In this document: in pieces, positions 18,772 through 28,261 of the stretch | Position numbering within the stretch: the stretch's first letter is position 1 | Layout: every line of letters begins with the position of its first letter | From: Aliivibrio sp. | Lineage (GTDB): Bacteria > Pseudomonadota > Gammaproteobacteria > Enterobacterales > Vibrionaceae | NCBI GenBank assembly: GCA_016764915.1 | Contig: JAESQY010000087.1 | Span: 100,551-164,550, forward strand | Direction of reading: 5' to 3' | Length of the DNA stretch: 64,000 nt | Position numbers and translations under genes: made by a program | Notes under the pieces: model-generated | The model's input: the letters and a program-made list of their open reading frames with translations, nothing else | Told to the model about the DNA's origin: nothing | Databases searched by the model: none

Positions 18772-19854
18772 ATGAAACAGCAGCATATTTGTCATTTAGT
18801 CTACAGTTTTCATGTGGGTGGTCTTGAGAGAATCATCACTAATACGATAAATTCTCTTGGTGTGGAGTATACACATACCATTATATCTTTAACCGATATA
18901 GGTTCAATGATTGAACAAATAGAGCCTGAGATTTCTATCTTTCAGTTAAATAAGAGAGAGGGAAATGACTACAGTATATACCCTAAGCTCTATAAAATTT
19001 TAAAACAATTATCTCCCGATGTTGTACACAGTTATAACCTTGCTACATTTGAATATCAATGGATTGCCAAGCTCCTCTTTGTACCGATACGTTTACATGC
19101 CGAACATGGACGGGACAGTTACGACCCATATGGACAAGTTAAAAAATACCAATGGATCAGAAAGTTTTGTTCATTAGCGACCACGGATGTCGTCGCTGTA
19201 TCAGCAGAACTACTAAATTGGTTAGAACAAAGTGTGGGTATTAATCAAAAAAAACTCACTCTTATTCGCAACGGAGTCGATACAAATTATTTCCAAAAGT
19301 CTGGTACAACATCAGATTTTATCATCGGACATGTAGCACGACTTCATGCGATAAAAAATCAAAAAATGCTCATTGATGCCTTCGATAAAGCAAAGAAAAC
19401 AAACTCACAGTTTAATGCTAAGGCTCAACTTATTATCGTTGGGGATGGCCCTGAAATGTATAATTTAAGAACATATTGTTCCTCTTCAAATATTACTAAC
19501 GTAAAGTTTGAAGGTGAGAAAACTGATGTTCTTTCATATTATCAACTCTTTGATCTGTTTGCACTATCATCGATTGCTGAAGGGATCCCAATGACATTGC
19601 TTGAAGCTATGTCTGTTGGTATACCTCATGTGGTAACAAACGTTGGTGGAATTGAAGAAGTCATTATTAAAGGGGAAACTGGGTTGAGCTGTGAATCAGA
19701 AGATGTAGATACTTTTGCGGAACATATGATTACGCTTTTCCTGGATAAAACGCTAAGAGATAATATGTCAAATGCTGCTCAGAAGCGTGTAGTCTCAAGC
19801 TTTAGCCAGAATAGGATGTTAAACCAGTACAAAACACTATACAGGTTGAGATAG
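18772..19854 (+). CDS. XrtA-linked glycosyltransferase, GT4 (TIGR03088-like)
   Basis: A 360-residue GT-B fold enzyme. The start HICHLVYSFHVGGLERIITNTIN and the donor-site block SSIAEGIPMTLLEAMS near 270 (the E-X7-E motif) match the GT4 subfamily regularly found in exosortase A loci (TIGR03088-like, as I recognise it). It should add a sugar to the repeat unit at the cytoplasmic face of the membrane. It is the first gene of a three-frame unit: GT, small membrane peptide frame, ligase. Confidence 0.85.
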   Translation: MKQQHICHLVYSFHVGGLERIITNTINSLGVEYTHTIISLTDIGSMIEQIEPEISIFQLNKREGNDYSIYPKLYKILKQLSPDVVHSYNLATFEYQWIAKLLFVPIRLHAEHGRDSYDPYGQVKKYQWIRKFCSLATTDVVAVSAELLNWLEQSVGINQKKLTLIRNGVDTNYFQKSGTTSDFIIGHVARLHAIKNQKMLIDAFDKAKKTNSQFNAKAQLIIVGDGPEMYNLRTYCSSSNITNVKFEGEKTDVLSYYQLFDLFALSSIAEGIPMTLLEAMSVGIPHVVTNVGGIEEVIIKGETGLSCESEDVDTFAEHMITLFLDKTLRDNMSNAAQKRVVSSFSQNRMLNQYKTLYRLR

Positions 19855-19857
19855 TTT

Positions 19858-19950
19858 ATGGAATCGATATTATTTGGACTTTGCCTTGTTGCCCTTATTT
19901 GGATATGTCTCCAATCTTTAAAAGAAGATTGCGATAAGGACAACAAATGA
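19858..19950 (+). CDS. Small membrane peptide frame (30 residues)
   Basis: A 30-codon frame starts 3 bases after the stop of the glycosyltransferase and its TGA overlaps the ATG of the ligase gene (ATGA). The peptide has a hydrophobic stretch ILFGLCLVALIWICL, enough for one membrane span, then an acidic-basic tail KEDCDKDNK. The tight fit between two genes and the hydrophobic content argue for a real gene. Against it, no clear Shine-Dalgarno precedes its ATG, and the ligase has its own AAGGA inside this frame. I know no family for it. Confidence 0.45.
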   Translation: MESILFGLCLVALIWICLQSLKEDCDKDNK

Positions 19951-21296
19951 GAGATTTGGTTTTTTTCTCAGCGTTCCTGATATTAGCAGTGTTGGCGATG
20001 CGCAGACCATATATAGCACTATCACTATGGTTATGGTCTGGTCTGTTCGTACCAAAACATTGGTTATATGGATTTGCGGCAAATTTTAGTTATAACACTG
20101 CTTTTTCACTGATTACCATTTTAGGGTATCTATTATATAAAGAGAAATTGAAGCTTAAATTTAATGCAATAATATTCTTCGCTCTCTCTTTCTTTTTTTA
20201 CACCATTTTAACCAGTAGTAACACCATAGCATTCTCAGAGTTAGTTTGGCTTGAGTGGGAAAAGTTCGCCAAGATTTTTTTATTATTCTTTTTTTCGATA
20301 TTGATATTAAAAGAACAACATCATTTTAAAATGTTTATATGGGCGATTGTTTTTTCTGTTGGGTTTTATGGCTCTATTGAGGGGCTTAAGTTTATTGCAT
20401 CTGGTGGTGGGCATAAAATTTCGGGACCAACAAACAGTATTTTGTTTGATAACAATCATCTAGCGGTCGCAATTATTGCTACCATTCCATTGGTCATATA
20501 TTTAATAGGCGAAACTAAAGAGAGACTCATTAAATTTTCGCTTATTGGAGTCAGCATTGTTTGTACTCTTGCTGTATTAGGTACGCATTCCCGAGGAGGG
20601 CTCGTTGGCTTAATGATTGTTGGTGGTTATTTTTGGCTTCGTAGTGACAAAAAAATCCTTTCAATACTAGGTATTGTTTTCATTCTTTCAATTGCAAGTT
20701 CGTACTTGCCTGAAAGTTGGTTTAATAGAATGAACACTATTGAAACCGCAACCCAAGATAAGTCTTTTATGAATCGTGTTAATTCTTGGAAGATTCACAC
20801 GCAAATGGCCATTGAACGACCATTTTTAGGTGGTGGTTTTAAAGCACCACAATATGGTTTCGTTTGGCGTTCATTAGCAGAAGATATTGATAAATTTGAT
20901 TTCATCCCAACGCCAAGCGCAGGTGAAAAGGGATGGGCTGCGCATAGTATTTATTTTCAAGTATTAGGTGATCATGGATTTGTAGGCTTCTTTTTATATA
21001 TGAGCCTAATCTTTGCTTGTTTCTTTTCACTTTCGACAATTGAAAAAAGGATGAAGTCATTAAACTTGGCAAGTCATTGGCAAGTGAAGTTAGCTAAAAT
21101 GTTGAAAGTATCTCTCTTAGCATTTTGTACTGGTGGTGCTGCAGTATCAATCCCCTATATTGAGATATTTTGGTCACTTTTAGCCTGTACTGCTGCACTG
21201 TTAAACAACGTGAAGAGACTAGACAAAAATGGCCAGCTAGAGAGGACGAAGTCTGCGATAAAACCCAATAATAGAATGAACTCATCTACTTATTAG
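19947..21296 (+). CDS. XrtA-associated O-antigen ligase/polymerase-like protein (TIGR03097-like)
   Basis: A 449-residue polytopic membrane protein with about ten or more helices, of the O-antigen ligase (WaaL/Wzy) superfamily. The first residues MRDLVFFSAFLILAVLAMRRPYIAL and the central LGTHSRGGLVGL block with the large periplasmic loop (ERPFLGGGFKAPQYGF, then WAAHSIYFQVLGDHG) fit the exosortase A-associated putative ligase. It may polymerise the repeat unit or join glycan to protein or lipid. The start is supported by AAGGA. Its last 11 bases overlap the convergent GT4 gene. Confidence 0.85.
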   Translation: MRDLVFFSAFLILAVLAMRRPYIALSLWLWSGLFVPKHWLYGFAANFSYNTAFSLITILGYLLYKEKLKLKFNAIIFFALSFFFYTILTSSNTIAFSELVWLEWEKFAKIFLLFFFSILILKEQHHFKMFIWAIVFSVGFYGSIEGLKFIASGGGHKISGPTNSILFDNNHLAVAIIATIPLVIYLIGETKERLIKFSLIGVSIVCTLAVLGTHSRGGLVGLMIVGGYFWLRSDKKILSILGIVFILSIASSYLPESWFNRMNTIETATQDKSFMNRVNSWKIHTQMAIERPFLGGGFKAPQYGFVWRSLAEDIDKFDFIPTPSAGEKGWAAHSIYFQVLGDHGFVGFFLYMSLIFACFFSLSTIEKRMKSLNLASHWQVKLAKMLKVSLLAFCTGGAAVSIPYIEIFWSLLACTAALLNNVKRLDKNGQLERTKSAIKPNNRMNSSTY

Positions 21297-22494
21297 TTGT
21301 AAGAGAAAGATAAACAGAGCGGTAATTATTCACGCTATTTTCCCAGTTTCGACTGTTTTCAACAAAACGACGACCATTAATCAATATTTGTGGCCACTGC
21401 TCTTTTTGACTGAATAACTGAATAACCTTATCACTTAATGCTTTTTTATTACCGGCTTTGAATAGGTAACCTGTTTGTGAATCGGTAATGAGTTCTTTGT
21501 GACCCCCTACATCTGACGCCAATAGAAGCTTGTGCTGAGCCATTGCTTCTAATGGTTTTAGCGGTGTCACTAATTCGGTTAAACGCATTGGTTTTCTTGG
21601 GTAAATTAATAGATCAACCAAGCTATAGTACTTCTGTACTTCTTCATGTGGGACTCTACCTGTGAACACGACATACTCGTGAAGGTGCAAACTTTTGACT
21701 TGCTCCTTTAGACGTTGCTCTTCTGGACCACCTCCGACTAAAAGTAACCTTATATTCGGGTTGTTGTTGATAATGATTGGTAGGGCGTCGATTAATAGAT
21801 CCAATCCTTCATACGCATAGAATGAACCAAGAAAGCCTAACACGTCTTTTCCCACAAGGTTTAGTTGCTGTAAAAGTGCATCGTCTTTGTTTTCAATGAT
21901 ATGAAATTGTTCAATATTAACTGCGTTAGGAATTATTGTAATTTTATCTGAACTAAAGCCTCTTGAGATAAGATCTTGACGTAATCCATCACAAATAGTA
22001 AAAATAGCATCAGCATGCTTTACTACGTGGTTTTCCATTTTCTTGGTTAACTTATAACGGAGACTATTTTCAGTACAACTGCCGTGATCAACCGCTGCGT
22101 CTTCCCAAAAAGCTCGGATCTCATAAACGAATGGTATACCAGATTTTTTAGAGGCTTTAAGAGCCGCGAGTCCGTTTAAGGCGGGAGAGTGTGCATGGAT
22201 AATGTCAGGTTGATGCTCAGCAATAGCTTCCATGATTCGCTGGTAAGTTGGCTTTATATAGGAGAGTTGATTGAGACCAGGAATTTTATCACGAAAGCTT
22301 GGTGCAAGAGATGAACGATAAAAAGAGAGGCCATCAATTACCTCTATGTTTTGTTGGAAGTGGCCGTGTTTTGGGCTCGTCACATGTACAGTCTCAATAC
22401 CAAATTTATGCTGCTGTTTTAAAATTGATCGGGTTCTAAAGGTATAACCGCTGTGCAGTGGAATCGAATGGTCGAGTACATGTAATATTTTCAT
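21286..22494 (-). CDS. XrtA-linked glycosyltransferase, GT4 (TIGR04063-like)
   Basis: About 402 residues from ATG 22494, which opens the typical MKILHVLDHSIPLHSGYTFRT; AAGG upstream supports it and a longer frame to 22599 would run into the preceding gene. HAHSPALNGLAAL near 105 and the LTELVTPLKPLEAMA donor block match the exosortase A-associated GT4 group (Daro_2409-like). It should add a sugar to the repeat unit. It is the last gene of the long minus-strand operon from 31591. Confidence 0.88.
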   Translation of the reverse strand: MKILHVLDHSIPLHSGYTFRTRSILKQQHKFGIETVHVTSPKHGHFQQNIEVIDGLSFYRSSLAPSFRDKIPGLNQLSYIKPTYQRIMEAIAEHQPDIIHAHSPALNGLAALKASKKSGIPFVYEIRAFWEDAAVDHGSCTENSLRYKLTKKMENHVVKHADAIFTICDGLRQDLISRGFSSDKITIIPNAVNIEQFHIIENKDDALLQQLNLVGKDVLGFLGSFYAYEGLDLLIDALPIIINNNPNIRLLLVGGGPEEQRLKEQVKSLHLHEYVVFTGRVPHEEVQKYYSLVDLLIYPRKPMRLTELVTPLKPLEAMAQHKLLLASDVGGHKELITDSQTGYLFKAGNKKALSDKVIQLFSQKEQWPQILINGRRFVENSRNWENSVNNYRSVYLSLTTNK

Positions 22495-22525
22495 GGTTAT
22501 ACCTTGGTTAAAATCAGAAACATAA

Positions 22526-23710
22526 TTATGAATTAATGAGCTTAGTAAATAGCTGGTATTGCCCGTCGGATGTCTCATCCCAGTTAAATTTCTCAGCATA
22601 TTGTCGTGTCTGTAAGCGGCTATATGAACTATTTAAAACGTCAGATATGCCTTCACTTATGCTTTCACTGTCTCTATCAACTAACACGCCCGCAATTGGG
22701 GAAGCTACAACTTCAGGGGTTCCCCATACATTTGTTGCTACTACAGGTGTTCCACTTGCCATCGCTTCAAGGAGCACATTAGCCCAACCCTCACGACTAG
22801 AAGCCAAAATTAGTGCATCTGCAGCGCCATAGTATTCAGATAGCTGCTCTTGAGGAAGACCACCCACAAATAAAACGCGTTTACCTAGTTTTAATTCAAC
22901 GACTTGTTCTTGAAGTTTATGTAAGTCAGGGCCGGTGCCTGCAATGACTAAATACGCAGTAGGGTGATTGAGCAGGGCTTCGATAATAAGGTGATGGCCC
23001 TTGCGTTCTATCAAAAATCCGACTGACATTAAAAGCGGTACATTAGCAGGTAAATCTAACTTATTTCGCAATATGAGCTGTTTACTCTCGTCGTAAAAAG
23101 AGAACAAAGATAGATCAACACCGTTACGCAGCGTAGTGACGGTTTCTGGCTTAGCACCAATAGTTATCATCTCTTGTCGCAGAGCTTCGCATACGGCAAG
23201 ATTATGGTTGGCTTTGTTCATGACGTTGATGATCTGTTGTTTCGGTTTTTCATATTCCGGAATTAGATTGATGTCAGTGCCACGAGCGGTGACAGTAAAA
23301 GGGATCTTTAATTTAGAGGCGACCTTTTCAATCGCTACACCATCTGGGTAGTAATAGTGACCATCAATTAGGTCGAAAGAGTGACCTGAATGCATTAAAC
23401 GTAATAATTGACGCTCAATGGCAAATGCAAGGGTATGAGGTGTTACCGTCATGCCAATTTTGGGAATCACTAAGTATCTTGGATGGTATATGGTCACATC
23501 GTTACGCACTTCTATGTCAGGAACCTTTGAATACTTACTATATTGAGGAAATATAGAGGACTCAAAGGGAAACCAAGGCACTGGAGCTATGACGGTATGT
23601 TCAATGTCTGGATACTTTTGTACCAAATGTTTAAGTCTAGTTTCGACAAAAATACCATGTTTTTCTTCCACAGAATTTGGAAATAAAGTGGATATCGTGA
23701 GAAGTTTCAT
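22526..23710 (-). CDS. Glycosyltransferase family 4
   Basis: About 394 residues from ATG 23710 (MKLLTISTLFPNSVEEKHGIFVE is the natural N-terminus; longer starts would overlap the amidotransferase gene). GT-B fold with the donor-binding SREGWANVLLEAMASGTPVVA near 300 (E-X7-E) and the FLIERKGHHLIIEAL linker segment. A repeat-unit sugar transferase in the EPS pathway. Only two bases separate it from the stop of the upstream gene, so translation is probably coupled; the Shine-Dalgarno is weak. Confidence 0.87.
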   Translation of the reverse strand: MKLLTISTLFPNSVEEKHGIFVETRLKHLVQKYPDIEHTVIAPVPWFPFESSIFPQYSKYSKVPDIEVRNDVTIYHPRYLVIPKIGMTVTPHTLAFAIERQLLRLMHSGHSFDLIDGHYYYPDGVAIEKVASKLKIPFTVTARGTDINLIPEYEKPKQQIINVMNKANHNLAVCEALRQEMITIGAKPETVTTLRNGVDLSLFSFYDESKQLILRNKLDLPANVPLLMSVGFLIERKGHHLIIEALLNHPTAYLVIAGTGPDLHKLQEQVVELKLGKRVLFVGGLPQEQLSEYYGAADALILASSREGWANVLLEAMASGTPVVATNVWGTPEVVASPIAGVLVDRDSESISEGISDVLNSSYSRLQTRQYAEKFNWDETSDGQYQLFTKLINS

Positions 23711-23712
23711 GG

Positions 23713-25593
23713 TTATTGTTTGTCCATAAAAAGAGAAAATGTGAGTAAACACCACAAAGAGGCACCATGGTCTTTATATCCTTGGCTATGGTCATTGACC
23801 ATTTTCTGTAATGTTGCTTGATCAAATAGGCCACTATCTAACATTGAATCAGACAAGACATATCGAGAGAGCGTAGGTTTAAGAGTCGTTCTGAACCACG
23901 TCGATATAGGCATATTAAAGCCCATTTTTGGACGGTACAAAATATCCTTACTAACATGGCCTTCTAATGCTTTTTTAAAAGCATACTTGCCTTGATTGCC
24001 TTTTACATTGTTGCTGCTTTGGGTGTTAAAACCCCACTCCCAAAACTTATGATCAAGTAGTGGAGATCTAACCTCTAATGAGTTAGCCATACTTGCACGA
24101 TCAACTTTTGTTAAAATATCTCCAACTAACCATGTTTTGGTGTCGAGGTATTGAATCAATTTAAGAGGATCAGTCGTCGGTGCATTTTTGCCATGATGTT
24201 TAAGGATCTCTAGACCCGTATATCCATTTAAACTCTTTAAATAGGATGGGTGGAATAGGGCACAACGCTCATTGTGACGTAGTTTGGATATGGTATTGCC
24301 ATAACCTTCAACAGCACTCATGGCGATTGATTGAAATGTTGTTTTTGCTCTAAGTGGTTGAGGTGCCCAATCCGCTTTTGGGTACAATCGACCAAGAGTT
24401 CCGAAAATGGGTTTTCTGATTGAATTTGGAATTAAATCTCGTACTCGTTGCTCAGCCATGTGCATTCTATAACGACGATACCCACCAAATAACTCATCGC
24501 CACCATCACCAGATAGCGCTACCTTAACGGATTTGCTAGCCAGCTGGCATACACGATAAGTGGGTAAAGCAGAGCTGTCCGCAAACGGTTCATCGTAGAT
24601 ATCAACAAGCTTTTCAACTAAGCTGATGTCGTTTGGATCGACTATTTGAGATTTATGATTGGTGTGATAACGCTGTGCAATTTGTTCTGCGTATTCACTC
24701 TCATCGAAGGATTTCTCATTAAATCCAATTGAGAAGGTATTAACCGGTTCTTTATGTTGGCCTGCCATTAACGCAACAATGGCACTCGAATCAACGCCGC
24801 CTGATAAGAAGGCACCTAAAGGAACATCCGACATCATCCTACTTGAAACAGAGTTAGAGAGACGTGAAATTAACTGTTCTTGTGTCTCTTGGAATGTAAG
24901 CTGTTTTTCAGATATCGTTAAGTCCCAATAGGCTGTTGTTTTAAGAGGCATACCAGCAGAGTGATGAATAAAATGGCCCTGTTCTAATTTATAAATTTGT
25001 TTGTAGGCGGTGTATGGGTCAGGGATGTAACCATACATAAAGAACTCTTCTGCCATCTCGTCACGTAGAGTAAGATCAACCTCTGGATGGCCTAATAGAA
25101 CTTTTAATTCGGAACCAAAGATGAGCTGTCCATTTGATGTAACAGTATAAAAAAGTGCTTTTTTCCCAAGTCTGTCGCGCGCAATAAAAAGTTGGCGAGA
25201 ATTCTGATCCCAAATTGCAAAGGTGAACATTCCGTCAAGCTTATTGACACACTCAACTCCCCACTCTTCCCACGCGTGGACAATCACTTCAGTATCTGAC
25301 TCTGAAGAAAAAATATGACCTCTCACTTTTAGCTCAGAAACCAATTGTCGGTAGTTGTATATCTCACCGTTAAATACGATGGCAACAGACCCATCTTCAT
25401 TGAATTGAGGCTGGTGACCGCCCTCAAGATCAATGATAGATAAACGACGATGACCTAAACCTATAAATGGGTCAATGAAGTATCCTTCATCATCTGGGCC
25501 TCGATGAAGTTGGATATTATTGATGTGTTTGAGTAAATCATGATCAATGGGTTGAAGAGTCGTTAAGTTATATATTCCAGAGATACCACACAT
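23713..25593 (-). CDS. XrtA-associated amidotransferase (asparagine synthase family)
   Basis: A 626-residue protein with an N-terminal class II glutamine amidotransferase domain (Cys2 nucleophile in MCGISGIYN, LHRGPDDEG near 30) and a C-terminal synthetase domain with the PP-loop LSGGVDSSA near 264 and SGDGGDELFGGYRRY near 370. It matches the exosortase A system amidotransferase 1 group rather than housekeeping AsnB. It probably amidates a uronic acid or similar group of the polysaccharide, which is inferred from context. It lies directly downstream of xrtA. Confidence 0.9.
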   Translation of the reverse strand: MCGISGIYNLTTLQPIDHDLLKHINNIQLHRGPDDEGYFIDPFIGLGHRRLSIIDLEGGHQPQFNEDGSVAIVFNGEIYNYRQLVSELKVRGHIFSSESDTEVIVHAWEEWGVECVNKLDGMFTFAIWDQNSRQLFIARDRLGKKALFYTVTSNGQLIFGSELKVLLGHPEVDLTLRDEMAEEFFMYGYIPDPYTAYKQIYKLEQGHFIHHSAGMPLKTTAYWDLTISEKQLTFQETQEQLISRLSNSVSSRMMSDVPLGAFLSGGVDSSAIVALMAGQHKEPVNTFSIGFNEKSFDESEYAEQIAQRYHTNHKSQIVDPNDISLVEKLVDIYDEPFADSSALPTYRVCQLASKSVKVALSGDGGDELFGGYRRYRMHMAEQRVRDLIPNSIRKPIFGTLGRLYPKADWAPQPLRAKTTFQSIAMSAVEGYGNTISKLRHNERCALFHPSYLKSLNGYTGLEILKHHGKNAPTTDPLKLIQYLDTKTWLVGDILTKVDRASMANSLEVRSPLLDHKFWEWGFNTQSSNNVKGNQGKYAFKKALEGHVSKDILYRPKMGFNMPISTWFRTTLKPTLSRYVLSDSMLDSGLFDQATLQKMVNDHSQGYKDHGASLWCLLTFSLFMDKQ

Positions 25594-25619
25594 GTTATCT
25601 AACTCCTTGGTGATCGTGA

Positions 25620-27050
25620 TTAATCAGAGACATTATTCAATATTGTTTTTGCGTATTTGAGCATTGCATCAACAGGCTCACTCTGACTGGAAATTGCATA
25701 GATATCACCTTGAGCCGGTTTGTTTAAAATTAACACTGAGGCCTCTTTTAACTTTATTTTAGAAGCGTTACTGCTGCAAAAATCATTGATACAATACCAA
25801 TATAGAATACGGAGTGTATTGCCATTGAGTGCTTTGAGGGTGAGTAAGCGAGCACTGCTTTGTTTGTTAAGGAAAATTGACTGCTGACTCTCTTGCGTCC
25901 AGAACGAATCATCATATAAACGATTTTTGAAGCTGATAAGTTCACCAGAGGGTTGGCCAATACGATATCGAGCAATAAATATCTGAGAAAGTGTATTCGT
26001 TGAGGAGAAAATTCGTGATTCTTGAGCGTCAGGATACGTAATTCCCCAATGCGGTGCTGTTTTAGCTTTGGTTGAGAGAAATGCATGCTGAGGTAATTCA
26101 ATATTGTTCACGGCACTACTTTGGGTTTGTAAGGTTGATTTCCATAGAGTAACGCTACCAAAAATAATCATAATTAAAATAAGCGATAAAAGGGTTGTAC
26201 GAGTGTTTACTGGACATGTATTTGGCACTGGATAGGCAGGTGTGAGAGGTGGATTATCTGCAAAAAGCCCAGCAACATAGAAAATACAAAGCATGACAAT
26301 ACTAAAAAATAGCCAACCATAAATTAAATGATCGGCGCCAACGGCATGCTCCATATTTGATAGGTAGCCGATAAGAATGATGCCAAATGCACGTAAGCTG
26401 TTAGCAAATATGGGAAAAATAAAAGAGAAAGCAATAAAACAGCCGCCTTTCCACAGTTTGCCAAAATTTAAATACGCAAAAAGAGTACCTAAAGCAACAC
26501 TAGAAATAAGAAATCGTATTCCTGAACAAGCTTCGGCAACTTCAAAAGTACCGTTAGGAATATAAATATAAAGCCCTTCACGGTAAACAGGAATACCAAC
26601 AATTTGTAGATAATAAACAGACAAATCTGCAGTTACATTTTGTAAATAGGGAATCAACTCTTCACCAAATGGGATACAAAACAGGAGGAAAAAAGTAGGA
26701 AACCAGATAACTCGAAGAATGTACTGTCCTAACGTTGCCCATATGATCAGTTGCAAGCTCACAATGAGTGCGACATGTTCAAAGAAAGAGATGCTTGCCG
26801 CCTGACCAATTAACCACAAAAGTACGGGAAAGGGCAAAAGTGCAATAGCCAGTAAGGATGGACGAATATGTTTTGACTGTATTGATGATTTTAATCGCCA
26901 GATTAACCCTAAAGAGATAAGTGGAATTAAAAAACCGTGTTCATAGGTTTTTGAGTTGCTCCATACACCCACCATACTTTGAATCGATTCAAAAAAAAGT
27001 ATCAACCAACAGAGAGTGGCAATAATCAATGGTGAGAGTGCTCTAAGCAT
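25620..27050 (-). CDS. xrtA: Exosortase A (XrtA) with C-terminal EpsI domain
   Basis: About 476 residues. Residues 1-265 are the eight-helix exosortase with the catalytic triad visible: Cys175 in EVAEACSGIR, Arg220 in NSLRAFG and His241 in DHLIYGW. Residues after about 290 form the EpsI (DUF3485) domain, fused here as in many XrtA proteins. It cleaves the PEP-CTERM signal at the inner membrane and probably passes the protein on to a further acceptor. ATG 27050 is preferred over a TTG at 27071; it overlaps the upstream glycosyltransferase by 8 bases. Candidate substrates in this window are at 5724 and 62063. Confidence 0.95.
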   Translation of the reverse strand: MLRALSPLIIATLCWLILFFESIQSMVGVWSNSKTYEHGFLIPLISLGLIWRLKSSIQSKHIRPSLLAIALLPFPVLLWLIGQAASISFFEHVALIVSLQLIIWATLGQYILRVIWFPTFFLLFCIPFGEELIPYLQNVTADLSVYYLQIVGIPVYREGLYIYIPNGTFEVAEACSGIRFLISSVALGTLFAYLNFGKLWKGGCFIAFSFIFPIFANSLRAFGIILIGYLSNMEHAVGADHLIYGWLFFSIVMLCIFYVAGLFADNPPLTPAYPVPNTCPVNTRTTLLSLILIMIIFGSVTLWKSTLQTQSSAVNNIELPQHAFLSTKAKTAPHWGITYPDAQESRIFSSTNTLSQIFIARYRIGQPSGELISFKNRLYDDSFWTQESQQSIFLNKQSSARLLTLKALNGNTLRILYWYCINDFCSSNASKIKLKEASVLILNKPAQGDIYAISSQSEPVDAMLKYAKTILNNVSD

Positions 27051-28257
27051 GATTGTTATCCAAAAAATCAATTAATGGAGATAATTTGGCATTCCAACTG
27101 TAATTATCTAATAACCATTGACGAGACCGAGAGGCGTGCTGGTGTGGCGCTGATAATTTGTCGATTACCCATTGAGCCATCATGTCAGGAGAAGCAGTAA
27201 CCGTTACTTGAGGACTTGGATAGTTATCTATACCTTCAATGCCAAGCTCTGTGGTAATAACATGACACTCCATAGACATGGCTTCGAGGATCTTGTTTTG
27301 GATGCCCCGTGCAATTTGCATTGGGGCGACAGCTGCTTTGGAGTGCAATAAGTAGGGGCGGACATCTTCAACTCTGCCAGTAACCGTAACTCCTTGGTTT
27401 TTAGTGAGTTGCAGTACCTGTTTGGTTGGCGATGACCCAACAATGTAAAATTGGGCATCAGGAATAACGTTAAGAACCGTGGGCCAAGTGTTATCAATAA
27501 ACCATTTTACAGCATCAACATTGGCCCAGTAATCCATGGCACCAGTGAAAACAACGTAGTTCTGGTTAGATAAGTCGTAGGATTCTGAAAGGTTAACATT
27601 TGATTTTTTAGAGAAAAATTCGCAATCGATACCATTTTCTAGAGGAAAAACTTTACGCGCTGTTTCTTCATTTACCATCTTCTGAAACATAGAGGTCTCT
27701 GCTGCGGTTACAAAGCAGCTGATATCAAATTTGGCGGCAATTTTTTTTTCGTAACGAGCTAACATAAGGTATTCACGACGGTAGATAGATCTCATGATGC
27801 CTTTGGTTCGTTTTGAGTATTGAAGCCACTTATCAGAATCAATATCAACAAAGTGAATAACACGCTTTTGTAATTCGTTATGGTCCTCAACGAATTGAGC
27901 CATGCTGCTGGAAAACACAAATGCTTTAGAGATGTTGTTAGTCGTTAGTGTTCTACTAACCCACTGTGACATTTTTCTATTGGAGTAGTAGGGTACTGAT
28001 TGAGCTTCACCCGTTGTGAACGCTCGAATAGATTTTATCTTTGAAAAAGTAGGAGATAAATTCAGTATAGAGCAGTCAACACAGAACTTTTTCACATCTT
28101 CGATATACTGCTTATCAAAAGGATCATCAATGAAACAACCTAAAAATACATCATAGTGTTTAGATAGGTACTTCAATATGTTGAACGCAGCAATTTTGTC
28201 CCCTTTATTGGGCGGATAAGGGATGCGGTGACAAAGGTAAAGTAGTGGTTCTTTCAT
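27043..28257 (-). CDS. XrtA-linked glycosyltransferase, GT4 (TIGR03087-like)
   Basis: A 404-residue GT-B fold enzyme. The start LLYLCHRIPYPPNKGDKIAAFNIL is the hallmark of the exosortase A-associated stp1 group (TIGR03087-like). The donor region is the short form ARGIQNKILEAMSME near 315. It acts in repeat-unit assembly. It lies 4 bases after the FemAB-like gene and overlaps xrtA, so it sits in one translation-coupled chain. Confidence 0.9.
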   Translation of the reverse strand: MKEPLLYLCHRIPYPPNKGDKIAAFNILKYLSKHYDVFLGCFIDDPFDKQYIEDVKKFCVDCSILNLSPTFSKIKSIRAFTTGEAQSVPYYSNRKMSQWVSRTLTTNNISKAFVFSSSMAQFVEDHNELQKRVIHFVDIDSDKWLQYSKRTKGIMRSIYRREYLMLARYEKKIAAKFDISCFVTAAETSMFQKMVNEETARKVFPLENGIDCEFFSKKSNVNLSESYDLSNQNYVVFTGAMDYWANVDAVKWFIDNTWPTVLNVIPDAQFYIVGSSPTKQVLQLTKNQGVTVTGRVEDVRPYLLHSKAAVAPMQIARGIQNKILEAMSMECHVITTELGIEGIDNYPSPQVTVTASPDMMAQWVIDKLSAPHQHASRSRQWLLDNYSWNAKLSPLIDFLDNNHA

Positions 28258-28261
28258 GTTC

